Below, piece after piece: positions 6,468 through 11,531 of a stretch of 11,531 nucleotides of DNA. Both the position numbers and the translations under genes were made by a program. Source of the DNA: Lautropia sp. (GTDB lineage: Bacteria > Pseudomonadota > Gammaproteobacteria > Burkholderiales > Burkholderiaceae_E); the NCBI GenBank assembly GCA_013813615.1, contig JACCRJ010000260.1, positions 1 to 11,531 of the forward strand, read 5' to 3'. Each line of letters begins with the position of its first letter. Position 1 is the stretch's first letter. The notes below the pieces were generated by a model. It saw only the letters and a program-made list of their open reading frames with translations, had not been told where the DNA came from and searched no databases.

Positions 6468-7019
6468 GTGCAGCGCACCCCGATGGCATCTGCAGCCAGC
6501 CAGCAGCCAGTCATCGACCTCGATCGCTATGTGCCTGGCTACCTCACCTGGATCGCCAACAAGCTGACCCGCGGCGCATCGCAGGCCTACCTCGCGGCTT
6601 TCAATGTCGGTGTCGAAAGCTGGCGCCTGCTGGTTCTTCTCGCCATCGAGCGCTCGATCTCGGCACAGCGCTGCTCGAAGGTCATCGGCATGGACAAGGC
6701 GTCGGTGAGCCGGGCGTTCAAGCTCATGCAGTCCCGCGGCCTCATAACCATCAGCCTCGACGCAAGCGATGGTCGCCTGCGTGTCGCAACCATCACCGCC
6801 AAGGGCCGGCAATTGCACAACCGGATCATGGCCATGGCGCTGGAGCGCGAACGCGCGCTGCTCTCCATCTTCGATGCCCGCGAGCGCGAGGTGCTGATCC
6901 GCCTGCTGCGGCGCATGCATGAGAACCTGCCGTCGGTCGAGGCGGCAACCGATCGCTACCTGGCGGAGCATTTTCCGAAAGCCCGCCGCAAAGCGGCTGC
7001 GCGAAAGGAAGAGGCATGA
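6468..7019 (+). CDS. MarR-family transcriptional regulator
   Basis: Winged helix-turn-helix DNA-binding protein, up to 183 residues. The helix-turn-helix spans about residues 65-93 (CSKVIGMDKASVSRAFKLMQ, then SRGLI), followed by the wing with the D-x-S-D-G-R-L motif at about 98-104 and TITAKG. The flanking helices would form the dimer interface. Relatives near aromatic catabolic genes often respond to an aromatic acid or its CoA thioester and repress adjacent operons, frequently including their own gene. The start is uncertain: GTG at 6468 or ATG at 6483, neither with a clear ribosome binding site. It sits between the two redox-partner genes, and its stop overlaps the reductase start (ATGA at 7016-7019). 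Being inside the operon implies autoregulation if it controls the promoter at 57-102. The C-terminus is rich in Lys, Arg and Ala. Confidence 0.88.
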   Translation: MQRTPMASAASQQPVIDLDRYVPGYLTWIANKLTRGASQAYLAAFNVGVESWRLLVLLAIERSISAQRCSKVIGMDKASVSRAFKLMQSRGLITISLDASDGRLRVATITAKGRQLHNRIMAMALERERALLSIFDAREREVLIRLLRRMHENLPSVEAATDRYLAEHFPKARRKAAARKEEA

Positions 7020-8230
7020 TCGACCAGCGGATCGTGATCGTCGGCGGTGGCCATGCAGCCGCGCAGATGTGCGCCGGCCTGGTCGAAGCCGGCATGGGTG
7101 GGCATACGACGCTGATCTGCGGCGAAGCCATACTGCCTTACCAGCGCCCCCCGCTGTCGAAGGGCTTTCTCAAGACGCTGGACGAGGTGGCGCAACTGCA
7201 TCGCGCCGAAACCTGGTACGCGGCGGGAGGAGTCACCATCAAGCTGGGCGAACCTGCAATCGCGCTCGACCGTACGCGGCGGATCGTCAGCCTGCGAAAC
7301 GGCGAACAGATCGCCTACGATCGCCTCGTGCTGGCCACCGGGGGGCGAGCGCGGCTGCTGGCGGACCTGCCGGCCGGCCTGAGCAACGTAGCCACGCTGC
7401 GCAGCGCCGTCGATGCTCAGGCTCTACGCCTGCAGATGAACGACTGCGCCAGCATGACCATCATCGGCGGCGGCTTCATCGGATTGGAGTTCGCCGCCAC
7501 CGCCCGGTCACTAGGCAAGCAGGTCACCGTGGCGGAAAGCGCGCCGCGCCTGCTGGCCCGCGCGGTTTCGCCGGAAGTTTCAAGCCACGTGCTGCAGGTT
7601 CATCGGGCGGCGGGCATCGACATCCACCTCGACGCACGCATCAGCGGTTTCGAGATCGACGAATCGCGCCTCGCGGCCATCCGGCTCGATGGCACTCGCC
7701 ACGAGACCGATCTCCTGCTGCTCGGCATCGGTGCCCTGCCGGAGACCGGACTGGCTGAATCCGCCGGGCTCAACTGCGAGAACGGCATTGTCGTCGATGA
7801 GTACATGGTGACCAGCGATCCGGCGATCCTGGCCATCGGCGACTGCACCAGCTTTCCGGATATCGGGAGCGGCCGCCGCCTGAGGCTCGAATCGGTCCAG
7901 AATGCGAACGATCAGGCGCGTACCGCGATCGCGACGCTGACCGGTTCACGACGCCCCCACAACGCGGTGCCCTGGTTCTGGAGCGAGCAAGGCAGTCTGC
8001 GCCTGCAGATGGCGGGCCTGCCGCCTGCAAATGCCGAACGCTGCAAGCGCCCGGGCAACAAGCCCGAGTCCTTCTCGATTTTCCACTTTGCCGATGGTGT
8101 GCTGTGCTGCGTCGAGTCGGTGAATGCGCCGCTGGACCACCTGATGGCGCGCAAGATGCTCGAAGCGGGCAGGAGTCCTGAAGCGGCGCGGGTTTGTGAC
8201 GCTGCCGTGCCGTTGAAGTCACTGCTGTGA
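7016..8230 (+). CDS. FAD-dependent NAD(P)H:ferredoxin reductase (putidaredoxin reductase type)
   Basis: Flavoprotein of 404 residues that passes electrons from a nicotinamide cofactor to the [2Fe-2S] ferredoxin. Features: N-terminal FAD Rossmann motif IVGGGHAAAQ (8-17), YQRPPLSKG (42-50) as in putidaredoxin and rhodocoxin reductases, a second Rossmann motif for the nicotinamide, TIIGGGFIGLE (148-158), the FAD-contacting AIGDCTSFP (273-281), and VPWFWSEQ (318-325) in the C-terminal domain. The strand after the second glycine motif ends in Glu174, an acidic residue that favours NADH over NADPH. The ATG at 7016 overlaps the regulator's stop and has AAGGAAG a few bases upstream, so translation is probably coupled. 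With the P450 and ferredoxin it completes a three-component class I system. Confidence 0.93.
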   Translation: MIDQRIVIVGGGHAAAQMCAGLVEAGMGGHTTLICGEAILPYQRPPLSKGFLKTLDEVAQLHRAETWYAAGGVTIKLGEPAIALDRTRRIVSLRNGEQIAYDRLVLATGGRARLLADLPAGLSNVATLRSAVDAQALRLQMNDCASMTIIGGGFIGLEFAATARSLGKQVTVAESAPRLLARAVSPEVSSHVLQVHRAAGIDIHLDARISGFEIDESRLAAIRLDGTRHETDLLLLGIGALPETGLAESAGLNCENGIVVDEYMVTSDPAILAIGDCTSFPDIGSGRRLRLESVQNANDQARTAIATLTGSRRPHNAVPWFWSEQGSLRLQMAGLPPANAERCKRPGNKPESFSIFHFADGVLCCVESVNAPLDHLMARKMLEAGRSPEAARVCDAAVPLKSLL

Positions 8231-8269
8231 GGCGTGGCCGGGTACAAGCCGTGCTCGGCAGTCCATCTC

Positions 8270-8276
8270 AAGGAGA
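8270..8276 (+). promoter_or_regulatory. Ribosome binding site that decides the PEBP-like start
   Basis: AAGGAGA lies seven bases before the ATG at 8284. It rules out the longer in-frame reading from the GTG at 8227, whose first 19 residues would have no family counterpart. Confidence 0.75.
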
Positions 8277-8283
8277 CCATCCA

Positions 8284-8928
8284 ATGTTCGAGAAGCTACC
8301 GGAAGCCCTCGGTCAAGCCCTGCGCGAGCAGCGTGCCGGCCTCGACAAGATCGTGTTCAACCAGCTGAAGCTGCGCGGCGGCACGGCGACGCTGCAGGTG
8401 AGCAGCCTGGCCTTTGCGGACCATGCGCCGATTCCGGCCGTCTACACCGCCGACGGCAACGGCATCTCGCCGCCGATCGAATGGACCGGGATACCGGCCG
8501 CCGGCGCCTCGCTGATCCTGATCGTGGAGGATGCGGACTCGCCAACGCCGCAGCCGCTGGTGCATGCCATCGTCGCGGACCTGCCGGCGGAGGACGGCAG
8601 CCTGGCCGAGGGCGCCATCGCAAGGGACAGCGTCATCAGCGACGAAGCCACCATCGGCCGCAACTCGTTCCTGCAGGCAGGCTGGCTGCCACCCGACCCG
8701 CCGCCGGGACACGGGGTCCATCGCTATGCCTTCCAGCTGTTCGCCCTGTCGGACGGACCCGGCTTCGGCTCCACCCCGGGCCGCGAGGCGGTGATGCAGA
8801 TGCTGCAGGAACGGGCCATCGCCAGCGGCATCCTGGTCGGCACTTATGAACGGTCCGACGGCAGCATCCGGATCAGCAGGCAGGAAGGGGCCGGAATGGT
8901 CGGCCCGGGCGGCCTCGCCGGACCATAG
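8284..8928 (+). CDS. PEBP family protein (YbhB/YbcL, Raf kinase inhibitor-like)
   Basis: Phosphatidylethanolamine-binding-protein fold, 214 residues, with no signal peptide or membrane helix seen. Family motifs: PAVYTADGNGISPPIEWTGI (51-70, compare the usual YTCDG...SPPLxW), the anion-pocket strand VEDADSPTP (81-89) with Asp83, Asp85 and Pro87, His94 in LVHAIVADLP (usually HWVxxNIP), RNSFLQAGW (126-134), and GVHRYAFQLFALS (144-156). It is about 50 residues longer than E. coli YbhB, mainly from a charged N-terminal segment (1-38) and a Gly-rich tail. Family members bind phospholipid-type or other small anionic ligands, but bacterial functions are largely unknown. It lies 53 bases after the reductase and 76 before the second transporter, so it belongs to the same gene row. 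A role in binding a pathway intermediate is only a guess. Confidence 0.87.
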   Translation: MFEKLPEALGQALREQRAGLDKIVFNQLKLRGGTATLQVSSLAFADHAPIPAVYTADGNGISPPIEWTGIPAAGASLILIVEDADSPTPQPLVHAIVADLPAEDGSLAEGAIARDSVISDEATIGRNSFLQAGWLPPDPPPGHGVHRYAFQLFALSDGPGFGSTPGREAVMQMLQERAIASGILVGTYERSDGSIRISRQEGAGMVGPGGLAGP

Positions 8929-9004
8929 CTTTCCCTCGCGTTCACCAGATTGCCGCAGTCGAGGCTGTACCATCGCAGACCCGGCAATCGCAAGAACTGT
9001 GCAA

Positions 9005-9784
9005 ATGAGGAGACACCATCGGCTGCTCGCAGCCGGCGCATTCGTGCTGCCGCTGATCGGGCTGCTCGCCGCATGGGAGCTGATCGTGCGCGGCTTCGAC
9101 GTCAACCAGCGCGTCTTTCCCGGCATCGCACCGGTGTTCCAGGCGGGCGTCGAATCGCTGCTGGACGGCAGCCTGATCAGGCACATCGGCGCAAGCCTTG
9201 CCCGCATCGCCCTGGGCACTCTGATCGGCATCCTGCTGGCGGTGCCGCTCGGCATCCTGATGGGCGTCAGCACGGCGATATCCACGTTCGTCACCCCGCT
9301 GCTGCGGTTCTTCTCCGTGCTCGCCGGCATCGCCTGGATACCGATCGCCACCCTCTGGTTCGGCTATGGGTTCGGCGCCATCACTTTCGTGATCTTCAAC
9401 GCGGTGTTCTTCGTGGTCGCCTACAACACGCTGCTCGGCGTGACGAGCATCCCGATGACGTTGAGGAACGCCGCCGCCTCCCTCGGCGCGGGCCGCTGGC
9501 AGGTGTTCGTGGAAGTGCTGCTGCCGGGCGCACTGCCCAACATCGTCACCGGCATCCGCACCGGGCTCGGCTTTGCCTGGCGCGGCCTGATCGCCGCCGA
9601 AATGATCGCCACCAACGTCGGCCTGGGCTACATGCTCTTCGTCGCCCGCGATTTCTACCGCACCGAAGTGATCGTCCTGGGGATGATCATCATCGGGCTG
9701 CTGTGGCTGATGATCGATCGCCTGATGCTGGCGCCGCTCGAGCGCGCGACCATCGAGCGATGGGGCATGGTCAGGGCGGCATGA
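9005..9784 (+). CDS. ABC transporter permease, NitT/TauT (SsuC/TauC) type, first of pair
   Basis: Inner-membrane permease of 259 residues with about six hydrophobic segments (near 10-28, 64-88, 98-118, 124-144, 188-208 and 222-240). The cytoplasmic EAA loop that docks on the ATPase is NAAASLGAGRWQVFVEVLLP (155-174) followed by GALPNIVTGIRTGLG, which is characteristic of the nitrate/sulfonate/taurine permease family. The start is taken at ATG 9005, just before MRRHHRLLAAG and the first helix. A GTG two codons earlier (8999) is possible, and neither has a good ribosome binding site. Its stop overlaps the next start (ATGA at 9781-9784). Related systems import sulfonates, nitrate, thiamine precursors or aromatic acids such as phthalate. 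The substrate cannot be read from the permease. Confidence 0.9.
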   Translation: MRRHHRLLAAGAFVLPLIGLLAAWELIVRGFDVNQRVFPGIAPVFQAGVESLLDGSLIRHIGASLARIALGTLIGILLAVPLGILMGVSTAISTFVTPLLRFFSVLAGIAWIPIATLWFGYGFGAITFVIFNAVFFVVAYNTLLGVTSIPMTLRNAAASLGAGRWQVFVEVLLPGALPNIVTGIRTGLGFAWRGLIAAEMIATNVGLGYMLFVARDFYRTEVIVLGMIIIGLLWLMIDRLMLAPLERATIERWGMVRAA

Positions 9785-10611
9785 AGGCTCAGCCGGCGGT
9801 GACGGTGAGCCCCTGGCTGCGGCTGTGGGGCGCCTACGTGCGCTGGACCGCGCGCTGGCCGGCGCTCGCCGCGGTGGTGCCGTTTGTGCCGGTGATCGCG
9901 CTGTGGGCCATCGTGGCGGAGTCTGAAATCTTTCCGCGGGTCTTCTTTCCGGGCCCGATGGAGGTCATTCGCACCTTCGGCAAGCTGATGTACAACGGCA
10001 TCCTGCCGGCCTATCTCGAGGACAGCGTGATGCGGCTCGTGACCGGTACGGCGGTCGGCATGGCGATCGGCATCCCGCTGGGCCTGCTGATCGGCCTGAG
10101 CGACCGGGCTCACAAGGCGCTATGGCCTATCCTCCTCTTCTTCCAGGCGATCGGCGACATCGCCTGGCTGCCGATCCTGCTGATCTGGTTCGGTTTCGGT
10201 CTGACGACGATGACATTCGTGATCGTCTATACGGTGCTGTTCCCGGTGGTGCTCAACACCGTGCTCGGGGTCCGCTCGGTGCCGCTGGAGCTGCACCGGG
10301 CGGCGCAGAGCCTGGGCGCGACGCCGTCCCGCGTGCTGTGGGAAGTGGTGCTGCCCGGCGCGTTGCCGAACATCGTGACCGGGCTGCGCAACGGGCTGGG
10401 ATACGGCTGGCGTGCGCTGATCGCCGCGGAGATGATCGTCGGCACCAGCGGCATCGGCTTCCTGATGTTCGACGCGCGGCGCGCCGGCTCGGTGGTCGAG
10501 ATCATGCTGGGCATGATCGTGCTCGGCATCCTCTGGTACATCGTCGACAGCTGGGTGCTCGCGCCGATCGAACGCGCAACCGGGCAACGTTGGGGGTTGG
10601 TGACACGGTGA
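9781..10611 (+). CDS. ABC transporter permease, NitT/TauT type, second of pair
   Basis: Permease of 276 residues, clearly homologous to the one just upstream. Both contain VLLPGALPNIVTG or VVLPGALPNIVTG, LIAAEMI and LAPxERAT at matching places, yet they differ over most of their length, so this is an old duplication. The EAA loop is RAAQSLGATPSRVLWEVVLP (173-192). The N-terminus is about 18 residues longer than that of its partner. Both starting by ATGA overlap and being equally intact suggests that they form a heterodimeric membrane channel, whereas most SsuC/TauC-type systems use one permease gene (family knowledge). Its stop overlaps the ATPase start by four bases (GTGA at 10608-10611). 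Confidence 0.9.
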   Translation: MKAQPAVTVSPWLRLWGAYVRWTARWPALAAVVPFVPVIALWAIVAESEIFPRVFFPGPMEVIRTFGKLMYNGILPAYLEDSVMRLVTGTAVGMAIGIPLGLLIGLSDRAHKALWPILLFFQAIGDIAWLPILLIWFGFGLTTMTFVIVYTVLFPVVLNTVLGVRSVPLELHRAAQSLGATPSRVLWEVVLPGALPNIVTGLRNGLGYGWRALIAAEMIVGTSGIGFLMFDARRAGSVVEIMLGMIVLGILWYIVDSWVLAPIERATGQRWGLVTR

Positions 10612-11366
10612 AGAGCCTTACGATCAGGAACCTTGCAAAGACCTACTTCGATCCGTTCGCGGGTTCGCAAGTCACCGCCATCCGCGACATCTCGCTCACA
10701 GTGGACGCCGGCGACTTCGTCTCGGTGGTCGGCCCCTCGGGTTGCGGCAAGACCACCATGCTGAACATGATCGCCGGGTTCCTGCCGGCCACCGGTGGCC
10801 AGATCCAGGTGGACGGCCGTGCGGTGAGCGGCCCCGGGCCGGACCGCGGCGTCGTGTTCCAGTCGTTCGCCCTCTTCCCCTGGCGCACCGTCCTCGACAA
10901 TGTCGCGTTCGGCCCCAAGATGCGGGGCATGCCGAAAGCCAGGCGCCACGAGATCGCGCGCGAGTACCTGGCGCTGGCGGGACTGTCGCATGCCGCGGAG
11001 CGCTATCCGAACGAGCTGTCCGGTGGCATGCAGCAACGGGTCGGCGTCGTGCGGGCGCTGGCGAACGAGCCCGACGTGCTGCTGATGGACGAGCCTTTCG
11101 CGAGCGTGGACGCGCAGACACGGATGACGCTGCAGGAAGAGCTCACCCGGATCTGGCAGGATCGCCGCCCGACGGTCCTGTTCATCACGCACGACGTTGC
11201 CGAGGCGGTCTTCCTCGCCAACCGCGTGGTGGTGCTGTCCAAGGGAACCGTGCTGAGCGATGTGCCGGTGCCACTGGCCAGACCGCGGGCCTGGAGCAGC
11301 CTGATCGAGGACGACCACTTCAAGGCCCTGTCAGCGCAGGTTCTGCAGCTGGTGCGGTCGACGTGA
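10608..11366 (+). CDS. ABC transporter ATPase, NitT/TauT (SsuB/TauB) type
   Basis: Cytoplasmic ATPase of the second transporter, 252 residues. Motifs: Walker A GPSGCGKT (42-49), Q-loop VFQSFALFPWRTV with Gln85 (the LFPW sequence is typical of this subfamily), signature LSGGMQQR (137-144), Walker B VLLMDEPFASVD (157-168), and H-loop His195 in ITHDVAEA. The GTG start at 10608 overlaps the permease stop. It is preferred because it places the first strand (SLTIRNLAKTY) at the N-terminus as in the family. No C-terminal regulatory domain is present. No periplasmic binding protein for this system is encoded in the window; it may lie to the right of 11531 or elsewhere. Confidence 0.93.
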   Translation: MKSLTIRNLAKTYFDPFAGSQVTAIRDISLTVDAGDFVSVVGPSGCGKTTMLNMIAGFLPATGGQIQVDGRAVSGPGPDRGVVFQSFALFPWRTVLDNVAFGPKMRGMPKARRHEIAREYLALAGLSHAAERYPNELSGGMQQRVGVVRALANEPDVLLMDEPFASVDAQTRMTLQEELTRIWQDRRPTVLFITHDVAEAVFLANRVVVLSKGTVLSDVPVPLARPRAWSSLIEDDHFKALSAQVLQLVRST

Positions 11367-11373
11367 TGAGGCT

Positions 11374-11412
11374 CCCCCCCGACGCGCCTTCGGCGCCTCC
11401 CCCCCAGGGGGG
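11374..11412. repeat. C-tract/G-tract palindromic intergenic repeat, copy 1
   Basis: Eight bases after the ATPase stop: seven C, then GACGCGCCTTCGGCGCCT, seven C, and A followed by six G. Two hairpins are possible: GCGCC-TTC-GGCGC, and GGCGCC-(T)-CCCC with GGGG-GGCGCC (extending to 11416) around a short loop. The same sequence begins again at 11497. Repeats of this look are common after genes in Burkholderiales genomes (recollection, not searched). It may end or protect the transcript. Confidence 0.8.
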
Positions 11413-11413
11413 C

Positions 11414-11450
11414 GCCGCTGGCGGACCGGCGAAGCCGGATCCGCGGCGGC
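11414..11450. other. Long imperfect hairpin in the 3' intergenic region
   Basis: GCGGACCGGC (11421-11430), loop GAA, and GCCGGATCCGC (11434-11444, one bulged base) form a strong stem. Outer arms GCCGC (11414-11418) and GCGGC (11446-11450) extend it. No T-run follows directly; the nearest pyrimidine-rich tract, CTCTTTTCTT, starts about 17 bases later. It is therefore not a standard intrinsic terminator, though it could block 3' exonucleases or be part of the repeat element. Confidence 0.55.
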
Positions 11451-11496
11451 TGCTGGGATTCGGAGACTCTTTTCTTGCATGCAGTGGGCCGGCTTA

Positions 11497-11531
11497 CCCC
11501 CCGACGCGCCTTCGGCGCCTCCCCCCAGGGG
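11497..11531. repeat. C-tract/G-tract palindromic intergenic repeat, copy 2, cut by window end
   Basis: Six C, GACGCGCCTTCGGCGCCT, six C, AGGGG: identical to copy 1 except that each C-run is one base shorter. It continues past the window edge. The two copies are in the same orientation, 123 bases apart start to start. The DNA between them (11451-11496) shows no gene. Confidence 0.8.

Noticed and set aside
8846..9004. Upstream in-frame extension of the first NitT/TauT-type permease
   Set aside because: It overlaps the end of the PEBP-like gene and would add about 53 low-complexity residues before the first helix, with no family counterpart.
8929..9004. Separate promoter for the second transporter (TTCACC at 8941, TGTACC about 20 bases later)
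   Set aside because: Both boxes match the consensus poorly, and similar matches would arise by chance in a gap of this size.
8296..9351. Minus-strand open frame opposite the PEBP-like and first permease genes
   Set aside because: It is a shadow frame. The + strand genes carry clear family motifs and start signals.
10227..11318. Minus-strand open frame of 363 codons opposite the second permease and ATPase
   Set aside because: It is a shadow of two genes with complete ABC motifs; its composition is His/Arg-rich and nothing is recognisable.
11414..11476. Intrinsic terminator made of the hairpin and the CTCTTTTCTT tract
   Set aside because: The tract begins about 17 bases after the stem and is interrupted, so it does not meet the usual stem plus immediate U-run pattern. 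I kept it only as a hairpin.

Overview
The window is a compact, GC-rich stretch of thirteen genes, all on the + strand. Many are joined by 4-base stop/start overlaps (GTGA or ATGA) or by gaps of a few bases, so they look like one long operon or two back-to-back ones. High GC, the gene style and the C-tract/G-tract palindromic repeats at the right end suggest a betaproteobacterium, probably Burkholderiales. This is inference from style, not an identification. All functional calls rest on motifs and on family sequences recalled from memory; no database search was run.

Layout. Positions 1-168 are upstream DNA: a short GC-rich repeat (1-40), then two near-identical 16-base units (57-88). Each unit carries a perfect TTGACA -35 box and a GTTG-N6-CAAC dyad, which makes a convincing promoter/operator. 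Next comes a complete branched-chain-amino-acid-type (HAAT) ABC importer: substrate-binding protein, two permeases and two ATPases (169-4747). It is followed by a complete class I cytochrome P450 system: a CYP199-like P450 (4781-6061), a [2Fe-2S] ferredoxin (6141-6464) and an NADH-type ferredoxin reductase (7016-8230). A MarR-family regulator (6468-7019) sits between ferredoxin and reductase. A PEBP/YbhB-like protein (8284-8928) is next, then two homologous NitT/TauT-type permeases and their ATPase (9005-11366). No substrate-binding protein for this second transporter lies in the window. Positions 11367-11531 hold a palindromic intergenic repeat, present once in full and once cut by the window edge.

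How it may work together. CYP199A enzymes bind para-substituted benzoates through a carboxylate-binding pocket and typically O-demethylate them. The residues I remember as lining that pocket are all present here. The simplest model is an uptake-and-oxidation module. The HAAT importer brings in an aromatic acid such as a 4-methoxybenzoate- or cinnamate-like compound. The P450, ferredoxin and reductase oxidise it, and the MarR protein senses the aromatic or its CoA ester and controls the promoter at 57-102. The roles of the PEBP-like protein and the second transporter are unknown. Their position suggests a second ligand or product of the same pathway.
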